Positions 8,837 through 18,442 of a stretch of 64,000 nt of DNA are shown piece by piece. Origin of the DNA: Allomuricauda sp. CAU 1633 (GTDB taxonomy: Bacteria; Bacteroidota; Bacteroidia; Flavobacteriales; Flavobacteriaceae); the NCBI RefSeq assembly GCF_017313225.1, contig NZ_JAFLNE010000006.1, positions 62,001 to 126,000 on the forward strand, read 5' to 3'. The notes below the pieces were generated by a model. It was not told the DNA's origin. It did no database searches and saw only the letters and a program-made list of their open reading frames with translations. The position numbers and the translations under genes are program-made. How positions within the stretch are numbered: the first letter of the stretch is position 1; every line of letters starts with the position of its first letter.

Positions 8837-10136
8837 GAAAAGAATAGGTGTTTTATTATGGGTAATTGGAAGTGTTTTTTGGGCAGATGCACAAGAAATC
8901 CTTACGGTGCAGGAAGCTGTAAAAATAGCCCTTGAGAACAATTATCAGATACAAACCGCACAAAACGAACTGAAGATTGATGAATTGGGAGTCACTCCGG
9001 GGCAAGCAGGTATTCTTCCAAGGCTAGATGCCAATCTATCGGACAACAATAGTGTTCAGAATTTATCCCAGCTACGAAACGATGGTACCCTTCAGGAACG
9101 GGACAATGTAAAGAATAGCAGCTTAAATTATGGTGTGGCACTTGAATGGACCGTGTTTGACGGTCTCCGCATGTTTGCCAATTTTGAGCAGTTGAAGGAA
9201 ACCAAGAAATTGGGAGAAGCAGAGCTGAAACAGGCCATTCTGACCACAGTGGGCGAAGTAATGATCACCTACTATGACCTAGTGCAACAGCAACAGCAAT
9301 TATTGGCACTGGACAGTACCTTGATTATTTCGGAACAGCGTGTGGAACTTGCACAGAACCGGTTTACGATTGGAAAAGCTTCCAAACTGGAGGTACTGAA
9401 TGCGCAAGTAGATTTGAACACGGACCAAACCCTGATGCAACGCCAGCAAGAACTTTATAAAAACACCAAAATCCAGTTGAACGAACAATTGGCGCGAGAC
9501 CTAAAGACTGATTTTAGTGTGATTCCAGAAATCTTTGTGGACCATAAACTGGCATTGGAGGAACTGGAAACCAAGGTAGCTTCGGAAAATCCGCAGTTAC
9601 AGGCCGAAAAAATCAACAAGCGTATCAGTGAATTGGAACTCAAACAAATAAAGGCAGCGCGTTACCCCTCTGTATTTGTCACCTCCGGGTACAACATAGG
9701 TAGTTCCAAATCCGAGTTGGGGTTTGCCACAAGCTCAGAATCGAGAGGTTTTAATTATGGGTTTGGTGCCACACTCAACCTATTTGATGGTTTTAATCAG
9801 AACAGAAGAGAGAAAATGGGAAAAGTGGCCTTGGAAAATGCGGAGATAGCCATAGCCCAGCAGGAACAGGAATTGACAAGTCTTGTAAATTCGACCTATC
9901 AGACCTATTTGACCAATATCAGTTTGATAGAACTGGAAGACAGAAATGAGACCATAGCCAAGGAAAACTTGGACATAACCGTTGAAAAATATAGAATTGG
10001 AATTATCCCAACCATCGAATTTCGGACTGCACAATTGAACTACATCAATGCTAGGGTTCGGCATAGTAATGCAAAATTCCAGGCCAAGCTCTCGGAAATC
10101 ATCTTAAAACAACTGGCGGGAAATCTGAATCTCTAA
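8826..10136 (+). CDS. TolC-family outer-membrane efflux channel
   Basis: This 436-residue protein has a cleavable signal peptide (MLIKKRIGVLLWVIGSVFWADAQ) and two outer-membrane-efflux repeats with long amphipathic helices, for example LTVQEAVKIALENNYQIQTAQNEL and TVEKYRIGIIPTIEFRTAQLNYINAR. These are the internally duplicated TolC domains that make the trimeric exit duct. The ATG at 8826 lies inside the end of the pump gene (11-bp overlap); earlier in-frame codons lie in pump coding sequence and would bury the signal peptide. It completes the adaptor-pump-channel operon. Confidence 0.92.
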   Translation: MLIKKRIGVLLWVIGSVFWADAQEILTVQEAVKIALENNYQIQTAQNELKIDELGVTPGQAGILPRLDANLSDNNSVQNLSQLRNDGTLQERDNVKNSSLNYGVALEWTVFDGLRMFANFEQLKETKKLGEAELKQAILTTVGEVMITYYDLVQQQQQLLALDSTLIISEQRVELAQNRFTIGKASKLEVLNAQVDLNTDQTLMQRQQELYKNTKIQLNEQLARDLKTDFSVIPEIFVDHKLALEELETKVASENPQLQAEKINKRISELELKQIKAARYPSVFVTSGYNIGSSKSELGFATSSESRGFNYGFGATLNLFDGFNQNRREKMGKVALENAEIAIAQQEQELTSLVNSTYQTYLTNISLIELEDRNETIAKENLDITVEKYRIGIIPTIEFRTAQLNYINARVRHSNAKFQAKLSEIILKQLAGNLNL

Positions 10137-10211
10137 CCCCTTTTGCTGAAAAAGTGGAGAACCTAAGTTCTATCCACTCTAGTCTTGCAACAACCCTCGT
10201 ATAAAACAAAA

Positions 10212-10236
10212 CGGCCAGCAATAGAAATTGCCAGCC
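10212..10236. terminator. Imperfect hairpin between convergent genes
   Basis: CGGCCAGCAA pairs imperfectly with TTGCCAGCCG (two internal mismatches) around a TAGAAA loop. It sits 75 bp after the efflux operon and 150 bp before the end of the convergent lipoprotein gene. It may terminate the efflux operon, but there is no strong T-tract. Confidence 0.3.
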
Positions 10237-10386
10237 GCATAGTTAAATCAAAACCAAATTTCTGAATTTGATGTGACGGTCAATATCCAGATTCAGTATT
10301 AATCAAAATCAGTCCAAAATTAGGAAAAAAAACAGTATTGTCCTGATCCCAATATAAGTTGTTGTTTTTGTGGTTACTCTTTAAAA

Positions 10387-10908
10387 CTACGGAACCAAAC
10401 TATAGGTAAAACTGACATTTACCTCACTGGTAGTTCCATTGACATCGGTAATATTAAAATCATCGGAAAATGTGAATTCTGTTTCGCTTCCGTTAAAAGT
10501 AATCGTCAAATTTTGAAGAATACATGCATCTACAAAACTCAGCGTGTTTGATGACAATTGCCATGTACCATCAAAAGTACCTCTGTTTTGGCAATCAGTA
10601 CCGTTTAGACCTTGTTCAAACGTATATGTCCTATTTGCATTGAAGGTATATACACCATCTTTTTGGCAATCATTATATTGGGCAAAAAGATCGGTGCTCG
10701 GATTTTCTTGGTCATCATCGGTGATATCAACAGCCTCGTCTGCAACAATGGCGCTAAGCACCCATTCTCCGACCAGTTTCTCTTCATTGGCCACCAATGC
10801 CCCAGTAAAATCTTCAGGGCAATCAGAAGAACCATCATCTGTGCTACAAGAAACCATAAATCCACCCATCAAAAGCAATGTACCGACACTAAAAATCATT
10901 CGTTTCAT
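10387..10908 (-). CDS. Lipocalin-like small lipoprotein
   Basis: The 173-residue product begins MKRMIFSVGTLLLMGGFMVSCS, a type II signal peptide with the lipid-modified Cys at 21. The mature part starts LVGEWVLSAIVADEAVDITDD and is predicted all-beta, with repeats resembling the lipocalin-like/DUF5004 proteins of Bacteroidota (KLVGEWxL, then YNDCQKDGVYTFNANRTYTFEQG). Four or more cysteines in the mature part may form disulfides. The ATG at 10908 is chosen because it gives a compact signal peptide; an in-frame start 48 bp upstream would add an unneeded extension. Ligand and function are unknown. Confidence 0.75.
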   Translation of the reverse strand: MKRMIFSVGTLLLMGGFMVSCSTDDGSSDCPEDFTGALVANEEKLVGEWVLSAIVADEAVDITDDDQENPSTDLFAQYNDCQKDGVYTFNANRTYTFEQGLNGTDCQNRGTFDGTWQLSSNTLSFVDACILQNLTITFNGSETEFTFSDDFNITDVNGTTSEVNVSFTYSLVP

Positions 10909-11042
10909 AGTAAAAATCAAAATTTTAAGGTTTCTAGTTTGATGTAACAAACCCAAGAAGGTTGCATCAAAACAACATAAAAATTATACTTGCCAGATTA
11001 ACCCATACAAAACCTTCACGCAAATCAAAAGATAATCGCTAT

Positions 11043-13382
11043 CTAAAATTGTACTTCCATTGATGAGCCCGAATATGTAATTCGTTTTTGTTCCCCACTT
11101 GGCATCAACTCCACGATAAATTCTTTCTTGGAGTTATCCTCATTTTCTCCTTTGCCATCTTCAAGAGTCAAAATTCCATCTGTATCGTTCCACTGAAACT
11201 TGGTGATTTCATATTCACCCCCCAGATAATCCAAGCTCTTCCCATCATCGTTATAGAGTTCAAAGGTTCCATCGGCTCCAGTCCATATTTTTATTGTAGT
11301 TGGGGCATCTATTTCTTCCTCAGTATACTGTCTGATGGGGTCCATTGGTATAATGGCCCCGGCTCCAACGTAAATGGGCATGGTAGCCAAGTCTACTTTC
11401 TTTTGGATGGTCTTTCCTCCTTCTTCCAATTTTCCGGTCCACCAATCGTACCAAAGACCTTCCGGAAGATAAATTTCTCTTGATGTCGCCCCTTTTTCAA
11501 AAATGGGTGCTATAAGCATTTTTTCACCCCACAAGTATGCATCCCCAACGGATTTGGCCTGAACATCATCGGGATAATGCAACCAAAGTGACCGCATCAT
11601 GGGCAAGCCTTCTTCCCTAGCTTCCCAGGCCAAGGTATAATTGTAGGGCAACAATTGGTACCGAAGTTCGGAATAGGCTTTGGCGATGGGTTCAATGGTC
11701 TGATTATTCATTTCCGATTCCAATGGTGGTGTCTTGGTTTCCAAAGGACCTCTTTCACTTAAACCCCATCCCCATGGAAGGTGTGTCCACCATGTTCTTC
11801 CGTGTGATCTAAAAGATGGGCAAAAAGCACTAAATTGAAACCATCTGGTGAACAACTCCGCGGTATATTCCTCATTGGGATAGAATCCTCCAATATCTGA
11901 GCCCCAAAAGGGTGACAAACTCATCGAAGAGTTAATCCCAACAGCAATTTGCGCTTCCAAGGTTTTCCATGAGGAGTCGGTATCTCCGGACCAAATCCAA
12001 CCGCCCCATTGCGCAATCCCCAAATAGCCATTTCTGTGCAAACTCCAGGGTCTTACATTTGGTTTGGTCTGCAACGGGCCTTGGTAGTACATTTTGTGCC
12101 GCTCCATGCGTTCAAACAGATTGAACCAATCCCCTTCATCGGGCCAAAATGCATCAATTCCCATGTTCATCAGGGGCACATGCTCTTTCCAATGGGTCAG
12201 GATATGGGAACTATCAACCTTTTCATCTGTTTTAGGGGGGATTGAGCCATGTAATGTAGATAGTTTATCCCTATCCCATGGCACCACATGTAATACCATT
12301 TTGGCATTTTTGCTGTGAATTTCATCAATCACCGTTTGGGGCGACCTTTTAAAAACTTCGGGGTTAAATTCAAATGAAGGCTGTTCCTTGTTCCATCCTG
12401 TAGGAGTGAAACCTGTGCCCAAATAGATAACGGCATCCATGGGAATTTCCTTCTCACGGAATTTGTCCACTATGCCTACCATTTCTTTATCGGTATCCAA
12501 AGTTCTATGGGATTGCATATAACCCATGGTCCATTTGGGAGGCATAACCGCTGGACCACTAATGGTTGCAATATCTTTCATTAATGCTTTTGGGTCATGG
12601 CCATCAAATACATAAACATCGTAAAGTCCCTTAATATATTTAGGCGGAATGCCCTTTCCCGTATTGTCATGCTGATTTTTTTGGTGCTGTTGCACATAAT
12701 AGCCGTCTTCCGGTGTAAATGGGGTATAGATTCCTTTGGTGTCGGAGGTCAGATCAATCTGCCCCCATGGTGTGACCATCCATAGTCCCCAACCTTTTGT
12801 ACCAACCAACATGGACACCGGATTTCTTGAGCCATAGGCATTGGCCTGCCAACGGGGCAACATGTTGTGCAATCTGCCTTTTCGATCATACTCAATGGAA
12901 TCCTCTCTCCAGTTTGTATCTTTTTCGGGTTTTGGACCACCTTCACCCAAACCAAGAATGGGAAACTCATCTATGGCGAATGATAGATTTCCATCGGCAT
13001 CAAAAACCAGTTGCTGTACCAATTCACCTTTATCATTACTTACGGTGACCGTCAATGGGTTTATAGAAACGTTGACTTCCAATCCATTTATGGTTTTGGT
13101 CAATACGCCATTGATATCAGTAATATCAATGGCATATTCCGTCTGTTTTTTATCCTCAAAAACAATATGCCCATAGGATTCCATATCGTAGTCCAGAGGT
13201 TTTAGGGTTACCCGCAATGCATGATTTCCAGCAACGCCAATCTGTAGTTGGGCAGGTTGCCCCATGGTGGTAATTGGTTGGGACTGGATACAGGATCCAA
13301 GTACTAAACAAATAATGATGAAAGGTACAAAGGCAAATTTCACATTTTTATGGATTAAAAAAATCTTGAGCATAGTTGTCAT
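11043..13382 (-). CDS. GH31 family glycoside hydrolase (surface or periplasmic lipoprotein)
   Basis: This 779-residue protein has a lipoprotein-type signal (FIIICLVLGSC near residue 31). It shows the GH31 order: N-terminal beta-sandwich, a catalytic barrel with VMPPKWTMGYMQSHR, the nucleophile region DAFWPDEGDW (Asp near 415), the acid/base region GSDIGGFYPNEEY (Asp near 496), RSHG, and C-terminal beta domains with a DUF5110-like end. GH31 enzymes are retaining alpha-glycosidases (alpha-glucosidase, alpha-xylosidase, alpha-galactosidase and others); which one cannot be decided here. It diverges from susC across a 454-bp gap and is probably the enzyme of locus A. Confidence 0.9.
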   Translation of the reverse strand: MTTMLKIFLIHKNVKFAFVPFIIICLVLGSCIQSQPITTMGQPAQLQIGVAGNHALRVTLKPLDYDMESYGHIVFEDKKQTEYAIDITDINGVLTKTINGLEVNVSINPLTVTVSNDKGELVQQLVFDADGNLSFAIDEFPILGLGEGGPKPEKDTNWREDSIEYDRKGRLHNMLPRWQANAYGSRNPVSMLVGTKGWGLWMVTPWGQIDLTSDTKGIYTPFTPEDGYYVQQHQKNQHDNTGKGIPPKYIKGLYDVYVFDGHDPKALMKDIATISGPAVMPPKWTMGYMQSHRTLDTDKEMVGIVDKFREKEIPMDAVIYLGTGFTPTGWNKEQPSFEFNPEVFKRSPQTVIDEIHSKNAKMVLHVVPWDRDKLSTLHGSIPPKTDEKVDSSHILTHWKEHVPLMNMGIDAFWPDEGDWFNLFERMERHKMYYQGPLQTKPNVRPWSLHRNGYLGIAQWGGWIWSGDTDSSWKTLEAQIAVGINSSMSLSPFWGSDIGGFYPNEEYTAELFTRWFQFSAFCPSFRSHGRTWWTHLPWGWGLSERGPLETKTPPLESEMNNQTIEPIAKAYSELRYQLLPYNYTLAWEAREEGLPMMRSLWLHYPDDVQAKSVGDAYLWGEKMLIAPIFEKGATSREIYLPEGLWYDWWTGKLEEGGKTIQKKVDLATMPIYVGAGAIIPMDPIRQYTEEEIDAPTTIKIWTGADGTFELYNDDGKSLDYLGGEYEITKFQWNDTDGILTLEDGKGENEDNSKKEFIVELMPSGEQKRITYSGSSMEVQF

Positions 13383-13723
13383 TTTTATGTGTGGCTATAA
13401 TAAATATATAAGATTAACCGAGACCATCCTCACATACATCACAAACTCGACAATATAGGTCCATAGTCTGATAATATTATACCAAGATTCAATACTTAAA
13501 AATATGATTCTCATCGAGTGCCCCTGGAGAATTAGCAAAATTGTGGTCATTCTTCCATTTATACTCCCTTTAATAGTATCCGAAATTTAACTGGAATAAC
13601 CATGGATGTTACGGGCATAACACAAATGCACAAAGTTAGACATTGTTATTTTTTTGCATAAAAATTCACCGAAATGACAATATCAGTGGTTCATATATAA
13701 GATATTCCAATTTTAAGGGTGCT

Positions 13724-13754
13724 TATGCATCATATTTTACATGATATGCATCAT
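13724..13754 (+). repeat. Direct repeat TATGCATCAT, candidate activator binding site
   Basis: Two perfect 10-bp copies of TATGCATCAT lie at 13724-13733 and 13745-13754, 21 bp apart start to start, which places them on the same face of the helix two turns apart. The second copy ends 29 bp before the -7 box, immediately upstream of where -33 would fall. Direct repeats on this spacing suit AraC-family DNA-binding domains. The nearby hybrid two-component regulator ends in such a domain, so I propose it as the binder; this is inference. Confidence 0.5.
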
Positions 13755-13783
13755 TTCTTTTAGTGTCCACAGAACACCACCAA

Positions 13784-13791
13784 TATCTTTG
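13784..13791 (+). promoter_or_regulatory. Candidate -7 box of the locus A susCD operon
   Basis: TATCTTTG is a full TAnnTTTG match, 45 bp before the susC ATG. A weak TTTTAG at 13758-13763 lies about 20 bp upstream in the -33 position, consistent with a promoter that depends on an activator bound at the adjacent direct repeat. Confidence 0.45.
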
Positions 13792-13836
13792 TTCTACAAT
13801 GCATATAATACATTGACTAACTTAAACTTGTAGATT

Positions 13837-16800
13837 ATGATTAAACTTAAACATGCGGTCATAACCCTATTAATAATGATTGGGCCTTTGGCATATTCGC
13901 AATCATTGACCGTATCGGGAACTGTTACCGATGAAACGGGGTCTCCTCTTCCTGGTGCTTCAGTAGTGGTATCTGGAACTACCAATGGAACCCAAACAGA
14001 TTTTGATGGGAATTACACTATTTCCGATGTATCTTCCAATGCCACATTGGTATTTAGTTACATAGGTTACCTGAATCAACAAATTCCTGTAAATGGTAGA
14101 ACTTCCATCAATGTAACCTTATCTGAAGATCTTGAGACACTGGATGAGGTTGTAGTTGTAGGTTACGGTACCCAATCCAGGGCAGAAGTAACGGGAGCCA
14201 TCTCAACCGTAGGAGCGGAAGAGATAGCTGCATTACCCATAGCAACTGCCGACCAAGCATTACAAGGTAGAGCTGCTGGTGTTACCGTATTAAATACCGG
14301 TTCACCGGGTACGGCACCCGTAGTTCGTATTCGGGGTCTAGGTACCATGAACAACAACGACCCACTGTATGTAATAGATGGTATTATTGCAGGTGGTCTG
14401 GGAGATCTTAACCCAAATGACATTGAATCCATCAACATTTTAAAAGATGCCTCCACAACTGCTATCTATGGTTCATTGGGATCTAATGGTGTTGTAATGG
14501 TTACTACCAAAAAAGGGAAAAGAACAGGCAAAACGGTAGTCAATGTAGATTCCTACACTGGTATTCAGTATACCAACCAACGATATGATGTACTGAACAC
14601 ACAGCAATATTTACAGTTTGCACAGCAAGCTTTCGGTTTTACACCTACTTCTCCCCTTTCCTCATCCGGCAACAATACGGATTTTCAAGATGCTCTTTTT
14701 AGAACTGGGGTAATGAACAAGGTTGACTTGGGCATTTCTGGAGGTTCTGAGGATAGTGATTTCAGATTCTCTGCAGGGTACCAAAATCAAGAAGGTGCCA
14801 TCATTGAGACCTCTTTTGAACGGTTCTCTTTCCGTGCCAACAGTAACTTTACTGTGGGTAAATTCAAATTCGGAGAAACTATGACGGTTGCCTTCAACAA
14901 GCAAAATCCTGAAAGAAACTTGGGCGCTCGTTCCTTATTGGAGCACGCTATTAAGATTCCACCATACCTGCCCATTTATAACCCAGATAACCTAGGAGGT
15001 TTTCAAGGGCCAAGTAGTGGTTTGGATGGACAGGATGCTGAAAACCCTATTCGGGTGCAAACACTTGGTGAGCAAATCAATAAGTCATCAGCCATTATTG
15101 GTAGTATTTTCGGTGAATTTGAAATCTTGGATGGGCTAAACTTTAAGAGTCAAGTTGGTTTGGAATACCGAAATTCAAATACCGACATTTTCCGTCCATC
15201 GTACAATGATGACAGTGAGGGCGCCACACATGCCTCTGATTTTGCTGCCATTACTAAAAACTCAAGCATACGGAAATCCATTATCATCACCAATAGCTTA
15301 AACTATGCCAAAACCTTCAACGACGTTCACAATTTGGAAGTTTTATTGGTAGCTGAAAAACAGGATAGAACAGATGATATTTTAAACTCGAACAGTCAAA
15401 ATCCAATTTCAAACGATATCAATCAAGTATCCAATGAGCAGTCTTTTTTACAATCAACCTCATTTGAGTACAATAGAATTGGATACTTGGCCCGTTTAAA
15501 CTACAACTTTGACCAAAAATATCTTTTTGCTGCCTCCATACGTCGTGATGCATCATCACGTTTCGGTTCCAATAACCGATGGGGTACCTTCCCTTCCCTT
15601 TCAGTAGGATGGAACATGGCCAAGGAGGATTTCATGACAGACACGCCTTTTAGCACCTTAAAATTGAGAGGTAGCTGGGGTGTTACCGGTAACGATAGAA
15701 TTGGGGATTACCAATATAGTGCAACGCTTTTGGCCAATTTCTTCTATCCCATTGGCACTGGATTGGGCACTGGAACCACCCCAGGTGGTCTTGCCAATCC
15801 TAATTTGAAATGGGAGGAAACCACCATGATCAACGCCGGTCTTGACTTTGGTCTTTTTGATGGACAATTTACCGGTGCCATTGAATACTACAAGAATACC
15901 AGCGATGACCTCCTAATGAGTCGTCCGTTACCAGGTTCTTTGGGAATTCATTCCGGTGCTGTTACCGAAAACGTGGGAAGTGTTGAAACCAATGGTTTTG
16001 AAATCAGTTTGGGTTACAATGACTTTGAAGGTGATTTCACGTGGTCTGCCAACCTTAACTTGGGTACTACCACCAATGAGGTCAAATCATTGGGTGTAAA
16101 CGAATCCCTTTCTGGAGGTACTTTTGAGGCTCAACAAATTTCTAGAATAGAAGTGGGTGAGCCCTTGTTCTTCTTCTTCGGTCTAGAAACTGACGGTCTG
16201 TACCAAACCCAAGAAGAAGTTACCGCACATCTTGGAGCAGGTTCGGACAAATTGCCTGGTGATATCCGATTTGTAGATCAAAATAATGATAATATGATCA
16301 ATGCCGATGACCGAGTGAAAATAGGAAATCCATATCCAGACCTTACCTATGGTCTAAACTTGAATGCAAACTATAAAAAGTTTGACATGAATATGTTTAT
16401 TTCGGGTGTTGCTGGTGTAGATGTTTACAATACCAACATTTATGACTTGGAAGGGATGCCTAGATTGTTCAACTCAGGTACCAATGTTCTAAATCGATGG
16501 ACAGGACCGGGTACTTCAAACTCGGTACCAAGGGCAGATGGTTCTCCACAGAACTTTAACTCCATCTCTGATCGTTTTGTTGAAGATGGCTCCTATACGA
16601 GATTGAAAAATATCACTTTCGGGTATACTTTTCAGAGTCCCTCTTTGGACAAGTACCTTACCAAGTGTAGGGTGTATGTTAGTGGTCAAAACTTGATTAC
16701 TATCTCAGATTATTCCGGTTTGGATCCAGAGATTGGTAACCCATTGACCAACAATGGCGGAGGAAGTCAGTACGAATTAGGAATTGATAGAGGAAACTAT

Positions 16801-16845
16801 CCGCAACCAAAATCGATCTTATTAGGAGTTCAATTATCATTCTAA
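13837..16845 (+). CDS. SusC/RagA-type TonB-linked outer-membrane transporter (locus A)
   Basis: The 1002-residue protein has a signal peptide (MIKLKHAVITLLIMIGPLAYSQ), a carboxypeptidase-regulatory-like beta domain (SLTVSGTVTDETGSPLPGASVVV), the SusC motif LDEVVVVGYGTQ at the start of the plug, the plug core VRIRGLGTMNNNDPLYVIDGII, and a 22-strand barrel ending in LLGVQLSF with a terminal aromatic residue. SusC proteins import oligosaccharides (or peptides) through the outer membrane with energy from TonB, capped by the SusD lipoprotein encoded next. The susD start is 9 bp after its stop. Glycan specificity cannot be read from sequence. Confidence 0.95.
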   Translation: MIKLKHAVITLLIMIGPLAYSQSLTVSGTVTDETGSPLPGASVVVSGTTNGTQTDFDGNYTISDVSSNATLVFSYIGYLNQQIPVNGRTSINVTLSEDLETLDEVVVVGYGTQSRAEVTGAISTVGAEEIAALPIATADQALQGRAAGVTVLNTGSPGTAPVVRIRGLGTMNNNDPLYVIDGIIAGGLGDLNPNDIESINILKDASTTAIYGSLGSNGVVMVTTKKGKRTGKTVVNVDSYTGIQYTNQRYDVLNTQQYLQFAQQAFGFTPTSPLSSSGNNTDFQDALFRTGVMNKVDLGISGGSEDSDFRFSAGYQNQEGAIIETSFERFSFRANSNFTVGKFKFGETMTVAFNKQNPERNLGARSLLEHAIKIPPYLPIYNPDNLGGFQGPSSGLDGQDAENPIRVQTLGEQINKSSAIIGSIFGEFEILDGLNFKSQVGLEYRNSNTDIFRPSYNDDSEGATHASDFAAITKNSSIRKSIIITNSLNYAKTFNDVHNLEVLLVAEKQDRTDDILNSNSQNPISNDINQVSNEQSFLQSTSFEYNRIGYLARLNYNFDQKYLFAASIRRDASSRFGSNNRWGTFPSLSVGWNMAKEDFMTDTPFSTLKLRGSWGVTGNDRIGDYQYSATLLANFFYPIGTGLGTGTTPGGLANPNLKWEETTMINAGLDFGLFDGQFTGAIEYYKNTSDDLLMSRPLPGSLGIHSGAVTENVGSVETNGFEISLGYNDFEGDFTWSANLNLGTTTNEVKSLGVNESLSGGTFEAQQISRIEVGEPLFFFFGLETDGLYQTQEEVTAHLGAGSDKLPGDIRFVDQNNDNMINADDRVKIGNPYPDLTYGLNLNANYKKFDMNMFISGVAGVDVYNTNIYDLEGMPRLFNSGTNVLNRWTGPGTSNSVPRADGSPQNFNSISDRFVEDGSYTRLKNITFGYTFQSPSLDKYLTKCRVYVSGQNLITISDYSGLDPEIGNPLTNNGGGSQYELGIDRGNYPQPKSILLGVQLSF

Positions 16846-16854
16846 AAAAAAGTT

Positions 16855-18342
16855 ATGAAAAAAAATAGATTAATATTAGCGATTCTGGCCACCATAGGCC
16901 TCGTGTTATCCTGTAATGAAGATTCGTTGGAGTTGAGCAACCCCAATGAGCTATCTCCAGATACATTCTTAACAAATGCCACCCAAGTGGAGTCTGCAGT
17001 TATTGCTGTGTATTCCAACTTGCAGACTAGGGGTCTTTTTAGCCGTCATATGTTTTTTATGATGGACAATATGGCCCATGAAAATGGAGGGAACAATCAG
17101 TTGGAAGCTGATAAACGGCAATATTTGGATTTTTCCTTTGATTCCAGCCACGGTGCCATTGGCGCCTATTGGGAAAGTTGCTACAGAGGTATCAACAAAG
17201 CAAACTATGTTATTGAAAACAAATCGCTCATTGATGAGATTATTCCTTCGGTAATGAGTAATGCCGATAAGGCAAAAGCCATTGCTGAGTCCAAGTTTTT
17301 AAGAGCTTTGTTCTACTTTTTCATTGTTACCCGATATGGAGATGCTCCATTGATCACCACTCTACCCCCAGACGATGGTGCAGGTTTTGGAAAAAGCACT
17401 AGTGCAGAGATCTATGCGCAGATTATTCAAGATTTGCAGGATGCCATACCAGATTTATTGCCTAAAGGGCAGGAGGAAAATGGTAGGGCCACAAGAGGTG
17501 CTGCTCAGGCTCTTTTAGGCAAAGTATATCTTTTCTTGGAGCGTTATGACGATGCCTTGGGTATGTTCAATGCACTTCAAGGTTACGATTTGGAAGATAA
17601 TTACTTCGATAACTTCATGGAAGAGACCGAGTTTGGTGTTGAATCCATTTTCGAAATCCAATATGATGATGACCTAGGCTTTAGCGCCCAGTGGAATTCA
17701 GACAGAAGTGGAGAAGGACCCAATGAGGCTACCTTTAGAGGGCAAGAGTATGGCTTTAATGACTGGTTCAACGTTTTCCCATCAGATGATTTGTTGAATG
17801 AATACGAGCCCGGTGACATCCGCTACGAGCAAACGTTCTATGTAAATGGGGACACTTTTGGACCCGATGGTAGTTTAACTGTAACTCATTTTCCAAGTAA
17901 CGGAGGTGGTAATGCGGGTTGGGCCAAATATCAGAACTATTATAAAGATGCCAATGAAGACCAGACTTCTGGTATAAACTTTAAATATTTAAGATATGCC
18001 GATGTGCTTCTTATGATGGCCGAGTGCGAAAGCATGAGACCTGGAGGAGATCAAGATGTGGCAGTAGGTTATATCAACCAAGTTCGGGAAAGAGCTGGAT
18101 TGGCTGATTTACCCACTGGTATGTCTGCAGCACAAGTTTTTGACGCCTTGGTTCACGAACGCAAAGTTGAACTGGCCGGAGAACAGTGCAGGTTCAATGA
18201 TATCATTCGCTGGGGTATTGCAGGTACAGAACTTGCCGGCACCAATTTTCAAGCAGGGAAACATGAGCTTCTGCCCATTCCCCAACCGGAAATTGATTCC
18301 AATATCAACCTAAGTTCTGCGGATCAAAACCCAGGATACTAA
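16855..18342 (+). CDS. SusD/RagB-type surface glycan-binding lipoprotein (locus A)
   Basis: At 495 residues this is a typical SusD. It has a lipoprotein signal (MKKNRLILAILATIGLVLSC, Cys20), the SusD N-terminal region with tetratricopeptide-like helices (FLRALFYFFIVTRYGDAPLIT) and the C-terminal RagB/SusD domain (LRYADVLLMMAECE, VHERKVELAGEQCRFNDIIRWG, LLPIPQPEIDSN). It forms the lid of the SusC transporter on the cell surface. It is co-transcribed with susC and is followed after 41 bp by a strong terminator-like hairpin. Confidence 0.95.
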   Translation: MKKNRLILAILATIGLVLSCNEDSLELSNPNELSPDTFLTNATQVESAVIAVYSNLQTRGLFSRHMFFMMDNMAHENGGNNQLEADKRQYLDFSFDSSHGAIGAYWESCYRGINKANYVIENKSLIDEIIPSVMSNADKAKAIAESKFLRALFYFFIVTRYGDAPLITTLPPDDGAGFGKSTSAEIYAQIIQDLQDAIPDLLPKGQEENGRATRGAAQALLGKVYLFLERYDDALGMFNALQGYDLEDNYFDNFMEETEFGVESIFEIQYDDDLGFSAQWNSDRSGEGPNEATFRGQEYGFNDWFNVFPSDDLLNEYEPGDIRYEQTFYVNGDTFGPDGSLTVTHFPSNGGGNAGWAKYQNYYKDANEDQTSGINFKYLRYADVLLMMAECESMRPGGDQDVAVGYINQVRERAGLADLPTGMSAAQVFDALVHERKVELAGEQCRFNDIIRWGIAGTELAGTNFQAGKHELLPIPQPEIDSNINLSSADQNPGY

Positions 18343-18383
18343 GATTTTAATTTTGAGTTAGTTTTTTTGAATTAATTTTAGTG

Positions 18384-18412
18384 AAAACAGCGTGTATTTT
18401 ACACGCTGTTTT
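18384..18412 (+). terminator. Perfect 13-bp hairpin between susD and the FG-GAP gene (locus A)
   Basis: AAAACAGCGTGTA (18384-18396) pairs perfectly with TACACGCTGTTTT (18400-18412) around a TTT loop, and more Ts follow. This is a classic intrinsic terminator shape. Because the next gene starts only 30 bp downstream on the same strand, it may act as a partial terminator or mRNA 3' stabiliser that sets higher susCD expression. A hairpin at the same place occurs in locus B. Confidence 0.8.
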
Positions 18413-18442
18413 TTATCATTATAAATTTGAGCATTGTTTAAA

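Larger units (their letters stand above)
13383..13836. other. Divergent regulatory region between GH31 and susC
   Basis: This 454-bp AT-rich gap contains no convincing gene. It holds the promoter and direct-repeat candidates for susC listed separately. On the minus strand, TAACTTTG at 13638-13631 matches the -7 consensus and could serve the GH31 gene, but would imply a leader of about 250 nt and lacks a visible -33 element. Confidence 0.5.

Noticed and set aside
10544..10947. Two plus-strand open frames opposite the small lipoprotein
   Set aside because: Antisense shadows; the minus strand has a proper lipoprotein signal and beta-rich domain.
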